From Limosilactobacillus fastidiosus (GTDB taxonomy: Bacteria > Bacillota > Bacilli > Lactobacillales > Lactobacillaceae), in contig NZ_JACIUZ010000023.1 in assembly GCF_014145505.1 (NCBI RefSeq), forward strand, positions 1 to 39,947: DNA of 39,947 nt, read 5' to 3'. Positions 15,544 through 25,188 of the stretch are shown piece after piece (positions within the stretch are counted from its first letter, which is position 1; every line of letters begins with the position of its first letter). A program made the position numbers and the translations under genes. Under the pieces are notes generated by a model, which saw only the letters and a list, made by a program, of their open reading frames with translations, did not search any database and was not told the origin of the DNA.

Positions 15544-16992
15544 ATGAAGTTAATCGAAAAATTTGCTGATGATGTAATTGCCAGTGGAGCATATAAGCCA
15601 CTTGATAAGATTTATGTAATGAATAAGATTCGTGGCTTTGTTGGCGACGAAGATGTTGATGGTAATGAAGACCAACCGGTTGTTGCCCAATTAGTTAATT
15701 TAGCTGTTAAGCGGGGGAAGATTGAGGATGGTCAGACAGAACGGGAAATTTTGAATGATCAGCTTTATGATTTAATGACACCACGTCCATCTGTTGTTAA
15801 CGAAGAGTTCTGGGAAAAATATCAACAATCTCCAGACACTGCTACTAACTGGTTCTACAAGTTAATGACATCAAATGACTACGTTAAAGTTGCTGCGATT
15901 AAGAAGAACATTGTCTTCGATCGTCCAACTAAGTATGGTAATCTGGAAATTACCATTAACCTTTCCAAGCCGGAAAAGGATCCAAAGGCAATTGCAGCGG
16001 CAGCTCATGACACCAAGAAGAAGTATCCACAATGTGCCCTCTGTATGGAAAATGAGGGTTACAAAGGTCGCCTTGGACAAGCAGCCCGGAGTAATCATCG
16101 GGTAATTCGGATGATGATTGGGGGTCATAAATGGGGCTTCCAATATTCACCATATGCTTACTTCAACGAACACTGCATTTTCCTTGATAGCAAGCACGAA
16201 CCAATGCAAATTAATCAGCAAACTTTGATTAATTTAGTGGAAATTGAAAAACAATTGCCAGCCTACTTTGTTGGTTCTAATGCCGACTTACCAATCGTTG
16301 GTGGTTCCATGTTGGCTCACGAACACTACCAAGGTGGTCGTCACAGCTTCCCAATGATGAAGGCTGAAATCAAGAAGCCATTGCACTTTGACGAATATCC
16401 TGATGTTGAAGCCGGGATTGTTAACTGGCCAATGAGTGATATTCGGTTAACTAGTGCCAACACAACTGAACTAATTAACCTTGGTTCTCATATTATTGAC
16501 GTTTGGGATCACTATGATGATGAGAGTCTTTCATTGAAGGCCTTTGACGGTGATACTCGTCACCACACAGTTACCCCAATTATGCACCGTGATGGGAAGA
16601 AGTTTGTTCTTGACCTTGTTTTACGTGACAACAACACTAGCGACAAGTACCCACTAGGTATCTTTCACCCACACGAAAAGTTATGGCACATCAAGAAAGA
16701 AAACATCGGTTTAATCGAAGTTATGGGTCGGGCAATCTTACCAGCACGGTTAAAAGATGAATTAGCTGAAGTAAAGAAGTTCTGGTTAGGCGAAGCAAAT
16801 AATATTGCTGATAGTCACTTTCCATGGGCTAAGAAAATCGCTGAAAAGATGGAAATTAACGCTGATAATGTTGATGAAATTATGGAACAAGAATTAGCCA
16901 ATGTCTTTGCTAACGTTCTTGAAAATGCCGGTGTCTTTAAGGATGATGAAGCTGGAAACGCTGGCTGGGATCGTTTTATCGCTCAATTATAA
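15544..16992 (+). CDS. galT: Galactose-1-phosphate uridylyltransferase, class II (Firmicutes type)
   Basis: Exchanges UDP between UDP-glucose and galactose 1-phosphate. The 482-residue length and sequence are those of the GalT form of Gram-positive bacteria, not of the E. coli form of about 350 residues. Recognisable parts are CALCMENEGYKGR, the SPYAYFNEHCIF segment and GGSMLAHEHYQGGRH, which holds the histidine cluster of the active site. GTGGGGG lies about 10 bases before the ATG. It follows galK after a repeat-filled gap and is followed 66 bases later by galR. Confidence 0.95.
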   Translation: MKLIEKFADDVIASGAYKPLDKIYVMNKIRGFVGDEDVDGNEDQPVVAQLVNLAVKRGKIEDGQTEREILNDQLYDLMTPRPSVVNEEFWEKYQQSPDTATNWFYKLMTSNDYVKVAAIKKNIVFDRPTKYGNLEITINLSKPEKDPKAIAAAAHDTKKKYPQCALCMENEGYKGRLGQAARSNHRVIRMMIGGHKWGFQYSPYAYFNEHCIFLDSKHEPMQINQQTLINLVEIEKQLPAYFVGSNADLPIVGGSMLAHEHYQGGRHSFPMMKAEIKKPLHFDEYPDVEAGIVNWPMSDIRLTSANTTELINLGSHIIDVWDHYDDESLSLKAFDGDTRHHTVTPIMHRDGKKFVLDLVLRDNNTSDKYPLGIFHPHEKLWHIKKENIGLIEVMGRAILPARLKDELAEVKKFWLGEANNIADSHFPWAKKIAEKMEINADNVDEIMEQELANVFANVLENAGVFKDDEAGNAGWDRFIAQL

Positions 16993-17031
16993 TTCGGTCT
17001 AGACAAGTTAAAGGTGTTCCGGGTAAAATAA

Positions 17032-18051
<1,020 letters not shown>

Positions 18052-18056
18052 AAGTT

Positions 18057-18103
18057 AAAGGTTCAGGATACGAAGGATTCTCTTCATATTCTGAACCTTT
18101 TTT
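18057..18103. terminator. Bidirectional terminator between galR and the enolase-family pseudogene
   Basis: AAAGGTTCAGGAT and ATATTCTGAACCTTT form a long stem with a T run on the plus strand and an A run on the other side, suiting both converging genes. Confidence 0.8.
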
Positions 18104-18104
18104 A

Positions 18105-19103
18105 TCAATTAATAGTGGTAATTGTTGCATTAGCTAATGCTAGCTTACTGAGTTCCTGACCGATTCCAGGATGGCTGGGTAAGGTGTAATAGCCCCTATA
18201 AGGTTGGTAGTGATATTTTGCAGAGAGATAATTGTCTGGTTTTAAATTGATCTCATGTTCCTCATGAATCAGAAAACATTGGCTAGCACTTTCAAATTGG
18301 AGAGCAGCTGCTGTAGCAATTGGGCTACCGCAAACATGGAGTTGAAGTAAACAATGCTGTTGTTTTGCTAAAGCTTCAATCTTAAGTGCAGCGGTAATTC
18401 CACCGCAATTTCCTAGATCAAGTTGGAGGATAGCGATACTTTTATCACGGAGGAAAGGCTGATATGAATGATTAATTGTTAGTCGTTCACCAGTGGCGAG
18501 AGGAATCCTTGTATTTTTATGGATTATTTTGAAACCAGTGATGTCTAATGGTGAAATTGGTTCCTCAAAGTAGGCAATATTGTAGGGAGAAAGATGTTGA
18601 GCAAGTTGAATAGCAGCATGTGGAGTAAGATTTGCATGGGTATCAATAATTAATTTGGCCTTACCACCAATAGAACAGCGAATTGCCGCGACCCGATTTG
18701 TGCAATCTTTGACTTGCTCTTCATTTAGGGATAATTCATCGGAAAAATGTGCTGATCGAGTAAGAATTGGATCGACTTTAATTGCACGATAACCTTGTTT
18801 GATTGCCTTGTTAGCAAGTCGTGCAAGGTCACGAGGATGTGTCACAAAGCGGGAGAATGGACCCCAACCGTATTCAATATGACTGGCATAACAGGATAAT
18901 CGTTCTCGGGGATGAGATGTAAGCAATTTCGCAATTGGTTGGTCAGCAACTTTTCCTTTGATGTCCCAGAGAGCAATATCAATAGCACTCATTGCAGAAT
19001 AGAAGATTACTCCACCGCCCTTAGCCCAAAAGGAGTTTTGATAAAAAGAATGCCATATTTCATTGATATTAGATGGATCAAGTCCGATTAGTCGTTTATG
19101 GCT
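18105..19103 (-). pseudogene. Enolase-superfamily (mandelate racemase/galactonate dehydratase-like) gene, 5'-truncated
   Basis: The longest ATG-initiated frame (18992) begins in the middle of a domain (MSAIDIALWDIKGK), but the same frame stays open upstream to a stop at 19104. The added sequence includes GLDPSNINEIWHSFYQ and WAKGGGVIFYSA, which is normal family sequence. The first ~70 residues, the N-terminal capping domain with its start, are missing. The barrel carries the usual residues: KVD in RAIKVDPIL, Asp in IIDTHAN, Glu in FEEP, Glu in ATGERL, Asp in QLDLGNCGG and His in LQLHVCGS. It resembles acid-sugar dehydratases or racemases. The break coincides with a repeat element at 19.1-19.3 kb. 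Expression from the internal ATG is possible but would lack the cap domain. Confidence 0.82.
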
Positions 19104-19109
19104 CTATTG

Positions 19110-19262
19110 TAAACTTCTTTGTAAGCCGATTCGATTATAAGTTAGAGTGCTTTCACCTCGAAGAATTTCTGAAAGGCTAGTAATTTCTCCTGACGAAGAC
19201 GGCTTACGCCTAGTCGCAAGTTTACTAGCTCCGGCAATTCTGGCGAAACGCAGTAGCTTGAC
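19110..19262 (+). repeat. Modular intergenic repeat, diverged copy 3
   Basis: Outer arms TAAACTT...AAGTTTA and GTAAGCCG (19121-19128)...CGGCTTAC (19200-19207) make a long imperfect palindrome. The right part, GCCTAG...TTTACTAGCTC...GGCGAA at about 19208-19250, aligns with the spacer region of the galK-galT copy (GCCTAG...ATTACTAGCTC...GGCGAA). It fills the gap between the truncated enolase gene and the amidohydrolase. Nothing else is seen in 19104-19306. Confidence 0.5.
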
Positions 19263-19306
19263 CCTTTAAAAACAAAAGGCCACGGTAATTCCAAGTTTTA
19301 TAATTC

Positions 19307-20881
19307 TTAGTTTTCAAAGACTTTTTTTCCAGCCATCCAGGTTTCCTTAACCCGAACATTCTGGAGCTCATCATGAGGAACACTAAAGATATCTTTGTTA
19401 AGGATTACAAAGTCAGCAGCTTTTCCGACTTCGAGAGTTCCATTGTCATCGAAGCCACCGATCTTGGCACCATCACGAGTATAACTAAGGACAGCTTGAG
19501 GAACGGTAATTGCTTCGTTAGCATTCACAACATCATCGTTGGCCGCCTTCCTGGTGACCGCTGCATAAATATTATAAAACGGACTATCTGGCTCAGCCCA
19601 CGGGGTGCATGGGGCATCTGAGCTTAAGCCAAGCATTGCCTTAGAGTTCAGCATCGTCTTTACCCGGTAGGCTAACTTAAACTGTTCGGCATTGAGGTAA
19701 TGACGGTAAGATTCATCTTCAGCAAAGAAGAAAATTGGTTGAGTTACCAATGCATACTTCATCTTGCTATGAGCAATTTCATCAAACATCTCATCGGTCA
19801 TTAGAGACGCATGTTCAATCCGGACTGAAGGCATTCCTTCAAGCCATGGCTCTAAGTCTTTCGTAACATCAATAACAGTTTGAATTGCCTGATCACCCAT
19901 CGCATGAACAGCTAATTGTAGTTTGTTTTCGCGGGCCATATTAACAGCTCGAGTTAGCTTTTCCTTTGAAGTAAGGCTAACGCCCATCTTGCCTGAAGGA
20001 TATGGTTCAGCATTAAAGGCAGTTTCTCCTGAAATACTACCATCCATAAAGACCTTAATTCCGGCGACCCGGAGTTTAGCATCGCCACTTGGTTGAAGTC
20101 CCTTTTCTGGATCGATTTCGTCAAAGACATAGTAAATCGATGCTTTTGGAGCAAACCCACCCTTAACGGCATCTTGGTACAGTTTGAGGGAGGTATAAGG
20201 ATTCATTCGTCCCATCATTTCACCGATTGCAACAATCCCGTTAGCAAGGTAATGGTTGGAACTATTAATCATGTTTTGCACATCACCTTCGTAACTTTGT
20301 GCTGACTTAGCACGGATCAGGAGTTGAGATGCTGCAACTTCTCGCATAAAACCGGTTGGGCGACCATTAGTAAAGTGTTCAATCTTTCCCCCAACTGGAT
20401 CAGGGGTATTTTCGTCGATTCCAGCAAGTTCAAGCGCTTTGGAGTTTCCGATGGAAGAATGGCAATCTGAACGATAAATAAAAATTGGTTGAGTGGTCGA
20501 AACGGCATCAAGATCGTTTCGGTTAGGGCTTCGGTGCTCAGCTAACTTTGTTTCGTCAAATCCCCAACCTTCGATCCAGACATTGGCTCCCTTACCATAA
20601 GCTGGAGATTGTTGTAATGCTTCCTGCATTTCCTTAATGCTGTTAACGTTTGGTGGGGTACAAGCAATCCCGTGTAAGGCGTCAGCAATGTATTTTGGAT
20701 GGGTATGACAATCGATTAATCCAGGAAGGATAGTTTGGCCGTGAAGATCAATAGTATCACCTTCGGAGTTAGGATCGTTACCAATCCATTTGATCCGACC
20801 ATCCTCAACAATCATTCTGTTTACGAAGTGGTCTTCTGAATCACCAACGAAGATATGACCATTAATGTAAGTTTGCTTCAT
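19307..20881 (-). CDS. YtcJ-like metal-dependent amidohydrolase
   Basis: A 524-residue hydrolase of the amidohydrolase_3 group. It has the N-terminal beta segment with LPGLIDCHTHP, whose His-x-His binds metal, a central GIKVFMDGSISGE segment, further histidines in AVHAMGDQA and VRIEHASLM, and the closing GLSSDAPCTPWAEP and GTLEVGKAADFVIL. Substrates of YtcJ-like enzymes are mostly undefined (N-formyl or amide compounds). AAAGAGG precedes the ATG. It starts 17 bases after the membrane protein gene on the same strand, so the two are co-transcribed. The enolase-family remnant lies downstream. Function beyond family is not deducible. Confidence 0.88.
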   Translation of the reverse strand: MKQTYINGHIFVGDSEDHFVNRMIVEDGRIKWIGNDPNSEGDTIDLHGQTILPGLIDCHTHPKYIADALHGIACTPPNVNSIKEMQEALQQSPAYGKGANVWIEGWGFDETKLAEHRSPNRNDLDAVSTTQPIFIYRSDCHSSIGNSKALELAGIDENTPDPVGGKIEHFTNGRPTGFMREVAASQLLIRAKSAQSYEGDVQNMINSSNHYLANGIVAIGEMMGRMNPYTSLKLYQDAVKGGFAPKASIYYVFDEIDPEKGLQPSGDAKLRVAGIKVFMDGSISGETAFNAEPYPSGKMGVSLTSKEKLTRAVNMARENKLQLAVHAMGDQAIQTVIDVTKDLEPWLEGMPSVRIEHASLMTDEMFDEIAHSKMKYALVTQPIFFFAEDESYRHYLNAEQFKLAYRVKTMLNSKAMLGLSSDAPCTPWAEPDSPFYNIYAAVTRKAANDDVVNANEAITVPQAVLSYTRDGAKIGGFDDNGTLEVGKAADFVILNKDIFSVPHDELQNVRVKETWMAGKKVFEN

Positions 20882-20898
20882 AATTTAATTACCTCTTT

Positions 20899-21567
20899 TT
20901 AATGTTTGTAATTTAGGTGGTGATGTAGCTTACTGAAAAAGTGGCGATCTGACCAGGCGATCAGAGCTCCTTGGGTAAGAATGTTATAAACGGTCCCGAA
21001 GTTAACGGCAACTAATTGATGAGTCTCGATAACCGAAATAATGATTAAAATAATTGGTGGAATGTAACTTACCCATTGTGACCAAACTGCAGAACCATGC
21101 ATAAATCTGAATCTTAAAATATAGGGAAAGTCATCATTGGGGTGCATAATTAGGTTTGCCCGTTGATAGAGAGAAACAGCAGCAGCGATCCCAAAAAGGC
21201 CGATGATATCAAAAATAACGCGGATCCAGATATTCAGTGAGGGGACACCGAGATAGTTAAAGAGTTCTACAAACCATTGCAGAATATAACTAAAAGGGAT
21301 GATATAAAGAAGATTTCGGATTAACCGAAAGTAGTCGAATTTTCCTAATAAAATTAGGTTAGTGACAGCAACGACTACTCCTTCGATCAACAACATGTTT
21401 CCTAGAGACCAGTGGAGCCAATTGCTAAGATTGGCAGCCGAAGCGGTCCAGATAGCACTCCCCATATTTGTAGACACCGTAAGACCGTTAGAACAAGCAT
21501 TAAGTAAGATGGAAAATGCTAAAAAACACCAGCGGCCAGTACGACTATTTACCCATTGTTTGGTCAA
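20899..21567 (-). CDS. YczE/YitT-like integral membrane protein
   Basis: A 222-residue protein with about five transmembrane helices. The opening NACSNGLTVSTNMGSAIWTA, a glycine/serine-rich first helix followed by a polar loop, is like the YczE/YyaS group of uncharacterised membrane proteins. The start is TTG: AAGGAGG stands ten bases before TTGACCAAA, and no ATG fits. It is the first gene of a minus-strand operon with the amidohydrolase, which makes a role in uptake or export of that enzyme's substrate plausible, though this is inference. The family call is moderate; the membrane nature is clear. Confidence 0.72.
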   Translation of the reverse strand: MTKQWVNSRTGRWCFLAFSILLNACSNGLTVSTNMGSAIWTASAANLSNWLHWSLGNMLLIEGVVVAVTNLILLGKFDYFRLIRNLLYIIPFSYILQWFVELFNYLGVPSLNIWIRVIFDIIGLFGIAAAVSLYQRANLIMHPNDDFPYILRFRFMHGSAVWSQWVSYIPPIILIIISVIETHQLVAVNFGTVYNILTQGALIAWSDRHFFSKLHHHLNYKH

Positions 21568-21628
21568 TTGTTGATTTCCTCCTTTGAAAACATACTTTAG
21601 TACTATCCTACTTCTCTTTAGTAAAAAA

Positions 21629-21642
21629 TAAAACCGCTTTCA
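21629..21642 (-). promoter_or_regulatory. cre-like site in the divergent region upstream of the membrane protein/amidohydrolase operon
   Basis: On the minus strand TGAAAGCGGTTTTA matches the CcpA consensus TGWAANCGNTNWCA at 13 of 14 positions. It lies 62 bases before the TTG start of the membrane protein gene and could also affect the divergent symporter gene. Confidence 0.55.
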
Positions 21643-21784
21643 ACATAGAATTTAGGTGAATAAATAATTATAAATACAAAATAACTGTTCGTCTTTTGAT
21701 AAGCTAAATTTGAAATTTACTAAGAAAAACCTTTAAAAATATGCTAAAGTAGAACAAGACAGTTTTTAAGGAGTCTGATTTAAG

Positions 21785-23065
21785 GTGAAAAAATACCGAA
21801 TTTCACGCCTAAGTATGGGTTGGCAAATTATGATTGGACTAGTGCTAGGGATTATCTGTGGGATGATCTTTTATCATAATACCGGTGCCATTAAAGTCAT
21901 GCAGAGCTTAGGAACAATTTTTATTCGTTTGATTCAAATGATCGTTATGCCGATCGTGGTTTCTTGTTTAACGGTTGGGATTGCGAATATTGGTGATATT
22001 AAGAAGTTAGGACGAATTGGTGGTAAAACGTTAATCTACTTCGAAGTTTTAACGACGGTTGCCATTATTCTTGGACTAGTGATTGGTAACGTTACCCATC
22101 CGGGGACATTTATTGATATTCATAAACTACATGCAACTAATATTTCTCAGTACATGTCAAGTGCAAAAACCGCTTCACATAATAGTGGCTTCTGGGAATT
22201 AATTCTTTCAATTATTCCAACGAATATTTTTAAGTCAATGTCTGATGGGGATATGATGCCGGTAATTCTCTTTTCTGTCCTGTTCGGGTTGGGAATTGCA
22301 GCGGTTGGTGAAAAAGCCAAGATTCTCATTGACGTCCTAAATGCGGTTGCTGAGGTAATGTTTAAAGTTACCAATTGGGTAATGAAGTTTGCACCGATCG
22401 GGGTCTTTGGCCTAATTGGGATGACAATTGCTGAAATGGGAATTAGTGCGCTATTACCATTAGGATTATTTATTGTTATTGCTTATATGACGATGATCAT
22501 CTTCGTAGTTGTAATTTTAGGAATTACGGCCCACCTCTTCCATCTGCGTTACTGGAAGACTATGCATGTGATTCTTGATGAAATAATCTTAGCCTTTACT
22601 ACTGCAAGTTCAGAAGTCACGCTACCCCGGTTAATGGAAAAAACGCAAAAAATGGGTGTAAGTAAGGGGATTGTTTCCTTTGTAATCCCAACAGGATATA
22701 CTTTTAACCTGGATGGTTCAGCCATCTATCAATCATTAGCTGCACTTTTCCTTGCTCAAGCATATGGGATTCATTTAACGTTTGCCCATCAATTTACTTT
22801 ACTGGTTGTATTGATGATTACAAGTAAGGGAATGGCAGGGGTGCCCGGAGCATCATTTGTCGTTCTATTAGCTAGTGTGTCAACGATTGGGGTACCAATT
22901 GCAGGATTAACCTTTATTGCTGGAATTGACCGGTTCGTTGATATGGGACGGACAGCAGTAAATGTTGTTGGTAACTCTATCGCAACTTTAGTCATTGGTG
23001 AATCCGAAAAGGAATTTAACCGTGAAGAATATAACCGCTACTTAGACTTATATGGAAAGAGGTAG
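21785..23065 (+). CDS. gltP: Dicarboxylate/amino acid:cation symporter (DAACS, GltP/GltT type)
   Basis: A 426-residue secondary transporter that takes up glutamate, aspartate or C4-dicarboxylates with H+ or Na+. Family motifs are the serine-rich ASSEVTLPRLM (first re-entrant loop), IPTGYTFNLDGSAIY with the ion-binding NLDG, KGMAGVPGASFVVL (second re-entrant loop) and NVVGNSIATLVIGESE. About eight helices plus two hairpins are expected. The start is GTG, with AAGGAG eleven bases before it; no upstream ATG is in frame. It is divergent from the membrane protein operon and ends at a strong terminator shared with the GNAT gene. Substrate specificity is not clear from sequence alone. Confidence 0.92.
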   Translation: MKKYRISRLSMGWQIMIGLVLGIICGMIFYHNTGAIKVMQSLGTIFIRLIQMIVMPIVVSCLTVGIANIGDIKKLGRIGGKTLIYFEVLTTVAIILGLVIGNVTHPGTFIDIHKLHATNISQYMSSAKTASHNSGFWELILSIIPTNIFKSMSDGDMMPVILFSVLFGLGIAAVGEKAKILIDVLNAVAEVMFKVTNWVMKFAPIGVFGLIGMTIAEMGISALLPLGLFIVIAYMTMIIFVVVILGITAHLFHLRYWKTMHVILDEIILAFTTASSEVTLPRLMEKTQKMGVSKGIVSFVIPTGYTFNLDGSAIYQSLAALFLAQAYGIHLTFAHQFTLLVVLMITSKGMAGVPGASFVVLLASVSTIGVPIAGLTFIAGIDRFVDMGRTAVNVVGNSIATLVIGESEKEFNREEYNRYLDLYGKR

Positions 23066-23076
23066 GGCGGAAGCTA

Positions 23077-23113
23077 AAAAGAGGTTGGTAAAAATTTTCA
23101 CCAACCTCTTTTA
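23077..23113. terminator. Bidirectional terminator between gltP and the GNAT gene
   Basis: AAAAGAGGTTGGT and ACCAACCTCTTTT form a 13-bp perfect stem around a short A/T-rich loop, with flanking A and T runs. Confidence 0.88.
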
Positions 23114-23115
23114 GT

Positions 23116-23622
23116 TTAAATAAAATGTTTAACAAAGATTTTAAGTGTTCGTAGTTTCCCGTCAATTACAGAAATTTTTGGAAGGCTACCACATTGCTGA
23201 TAGCCAGATTTTTTAAAAAGCTTCTGACTTGGAAGGTTATTTTCGTAAATGTAGGCAACTATGGTCTTGATGTTAAGCGTAGTTTTAACCTGCTGATCAA
23301 TGAAACTTAAGATTTGTTGGCCATAACCTCGTCCTTGAGCATCAGGGGCCAGATAAATTGAGATTTCAGCAGAAAAACGGTAGGCACGGTGAGGATAAAA
23401 TTGACTAAGTGCACACCAACCCATTATCTTGTTCCCATTTTTAACTACCCAAATTGGGAAGTGATCATTGAAATGATTGAGCCATTCTTGACGACTGTCA
23501 ACTGTAATTGGCATCTCATCATCAGTAATCTCATGGGTGGGAATAGCACTATTATAAATTTTAACGATCTGAGGAAGATCGCTGGGAACTGCCCGCTGAA
23601 AATTAATCATGGTTAAAGTCAC
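23116..23622 (-). CDS. GNAT N-acetyltransferase (phosphinothricin acetyltransferase-like)
   Basis: A 168-residue acetyltransferase. The GNAT fold is visible: ISIYLAPDAQGRGYG contains the acetyl-CoA loop (Q/R-x-x-G-x-G), and the C-terminal YIYENNLPSQKLFKKSGY is the usual motif B. The pattern is closest to the Pat/Bar group that acetylates small amines such as phosphinothricin or methionine sulphoximine. The GTG start overlaps the TAG stop of the Lrp gene (TAGTG), implying translational coupling; an ATG four codons later is an alternative start. As the second gene of an Lrp operon it may modify an amino-acid-like compound, but the substrate is not known. Confidence 0.88.
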   Translation of the reverse strand: MTLTMINFQRAVPSDLPQIVKIYNSAIPTHEITDDEMPITVDSRQEWLNHFNDHFPIWVVKNGNKIMGWCALSQFYPHRAYRFSAEISIYLAPDAQGRGYGQQILSFIDQQVKTTLNIKTIVAYIYENNLPSQKLFKKSGYQQCGSLPKISVIDGKLRTLKIFVKHFI

Positions 23623-24077
23623 TATTCCTTTTCTGTTGGTTCGCTTAATTGAACACCACGGTGGTTAACGCTGGTGCTGAAAACAATCTGAGTGCTGGTC
23701 TTTCCAAAACGTTGTTGAATATCATTGATAAAGTTATCGAGATCAGTGGTGGAGGGGAAAACTACTTCCATTACTTCAGAAAAATCACCGGTGACACAAT
23801 TACATTCAATAACATTTGGAATCTGTTGAACATAAGGGTAAAATTCTTTCTTTTGATGTGGTTCAAGTTGAACTTGAATAAATGCCTTAACGTGAAAGTC
23901 AATTTTTTCTAAGTTAATGGTTGCTTGATAGCCTTTGATGACTCCAGAACGTTCTAATTTACTAATTCTTGCAGCAATTGCAGGAGAGGAAATAAAGCAT
24001 TCTTTAGAGAGATCCTTTAGGGATGCCCGGGCGTTTTTTTGTAAAATATTGACAATTTTGCGGTCGATTTTGTCCAC
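23622..24077 (-). CDS. Lrp/AsnC-family transcriptional regulator
   Basis: A 151-residue regulator with an N-terminal helix-turn-helix (KIDRKIVNILQKNARASLKD, SPAIAARISKLE) and a C-terminal RAM-type ligand domain (HVKAFIQVQL... CNCVTGDFSEVMEVVF). Such proteins form multimers and respond to amino acids. It is the first gene of a two-gene unit with the GNAT enzyme and lies close to the gltP-type symporter, which converges from the other side. Control of these neighbours is a reasonable guess. The upstream region has TTAGATGC...GCATCCCTAA inverted segments that might be an operator. Confidence 0.92.
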   Translation of the reverse strand: MDKIDRKIVNILQKNARASLKDLSKECFISSPAIAARISKLERSGVIKGYQATINLEKIDFHVKAFIQVQLEPHQKKEFYPYVQQIPNVIECNCVTGDFSEVMEVVFPSTTDLDNFINDIQQRFGKTSTQIVFSTSVNHRGVQLSEPTEKE

Positions 24078-24229
24078 TTGAATTACCTCTTTTCGTTAGA
24101 TGCAAAATTAGAATTGATTAAGCATCCCTAATTAAATCTTAATATTATTCACCGTTGATTGTAATTGATTGCTTGGTTCAAGTCAAATGGTTATTAATTA
24201 TGATAATAAAAATAAAAGTAAATGCATGG

Positions 24230-24259
24230 TTACAAGCAAGGGACAATTAATGGTACAAT
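24230..24259 (+). promoter_or_regulatory. Promoter of the universal stress protein gene
   Basis: TTACAA (24230-24235), an 18-base spacer and TACAAT (24254-24259) make a good sigma-A promoter 39 bases before the ATG. The ribosome site TGGAGGG follows. Confidence 0.6.
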
Positions 24260-24297
24260 AGTATTATAAATAATAGAGGCTGAATGGAGGGTCTATT

Positions 24298-24756
24298 ATG
24301 GATCAAGAATACGAAAACATCCTGGTTCCGATGGATGGTTCAAAGGAATCTGAATTAGCGTTAGGTCGTGCGGTTGCCGTGGCAAAACGTAATGGTAAAG
24401 CACATATTGATGTTCTAAACGTTATCGATACTCGTGCAATGGCTTATAATTTTGCTGGAATGTCTGATGGTAGTATTGCTTACCAATTAGTTGATAAGTC
24501 TAAGCAATACCTTGACGATGTTTTGAAGCGGGTTAAGGATAAAGAAGATTTTGATAATATTGATATCCACATTCGTTTAGGAAATCCAAAGACAATCATT
24601 GCCTTTGATTTTATTCGTGACCACCACAATGACATGATTATGATGGGGGCTAGTGGTTTATCACGGATACAACGGGCTATCATGGGTTCAGTTACCTCTT
24701 ACGTTAAGCGGAACGCTCCAGTTGATGTCCTCGTCGTTCGTACAGCGGTTGATTAA
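24298..24756 (+). CDS. Universal stress protein UspA family
   Basis: A 152-residue single-domain USP. It opens YENILVPMDGSKESE, the usual first strand and nucleotide-contact loop, and ends MGASGLSRIQRAIMGSVTSYVKR, which holds the G-2x-G-9x-G-S ATP-binding pattern (here GASGLSRIQRAIMGS). This indicates an ATP-binding, MJ0577-like member. Such proteins are induced by stress and growth arrest; their direct activity is unclear. The gene stands alone with its own promoter and a downstream terminator. Confidence 0.93.
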   Translation: MDQEYENILVPMDGSKESELALGRAVAVAKRNGKAHIDVLNVIDTRAMAYNFAGMSDGSIAYQLVDKSKQYLDDVLKRVKDKEDFDNIDIHIRLGNPKTIIAFDFIRDHHNDMIMMGASGLSRIQRAIMGSVTSYVKRNAPVDVLVVRTAVD

Positions 24757-24769
24757 TCAGATGAAATAA

Positions 24770-24896
24770 ATAAGTTAGAGCGTGAGTTATGACGGACTAG
24801 TAAGTGAGCACTAGAAATTCCGGGTGATGATTATCTTCCAATTAAGTTTGGGATATTTAGGCGGAGATTAAGCTCACAGCGAATATACTTAACTTA
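24770..24896 (+). repeat. Palindromic intergenic element downstream of the usp gene
   Basis: A non-coding stretch with GTGAGTTA...TAAGCTCAC and ACTAGTAAGTGAGCACTAG internal repeats. It begins TAAGTTAGAGCG, close to TAAGTTAGAGTG inside the 19.1-19.3 kb element, and contains CTAGAAATTCC against CTAGTAATTTC there, so the two may be distant relatives. I recall similar intergenic sequences from L. reuteri-type genomes but cannot check this. Together with the two terminators it fills most of the 432-base gap to lacS. In 24967-25130 I see no convincing gene. Confidence 0.45.
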
Positions 24897-24904
24897 ATTA
24901 AAAT

Positions 24905-24967
24905 AAAGAGTATGGAATCAAAACTGTAATTCAGTAAATTGCGATTTTGGCTTCGTACTCTTTTTTA
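24905..24967 (+). terminator. Terminator of the usp gene
   Basis: AAGAGTATGGAATCAAAA pairs imperfectly with TTTTGGCTTCGTACTCTT, followed by a T run. Confidence 0.65.
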
Positions 24968-25131
24968 GTTTTATGATTAAATGATACACTTGATCATATT
25001 GAGAAATATTCCAATTACCATTAGCTTCACTGTAAGCATCATCTTATTCGGGAACGTTATGAAGGGACCACCAATGAAAAAACAAGTAATATATTTTAAC
25101 CATGGGGCATCTTCATTAGTCATTATAGAGC

Positions 25132-25172
25132 TAAAAAAGAAGCTGAGGAAAAATTTCCTCAGCTTCTTTTAA
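25132..25172 (-). terminator. Terminator after lacS
   Basis: AAGAAGCTGAGGAAA and TTTCCTCAGCTTCTT form a perfect stem with a T run after it on the minus strand (and on the plus strand). Confidence 0.9.
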
Positions 25173-25188
25173 TTATAGAAACGCAAGG

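Noticed and set aside
24981-25172. A 63-residue plus-strand open frame before lacS
   Set aside because: It runs through the lacS terminator hairpin, has no ribosome site and no recognisable sequence. A transposase remnant in another frame was considered but the resemblance was too weak.
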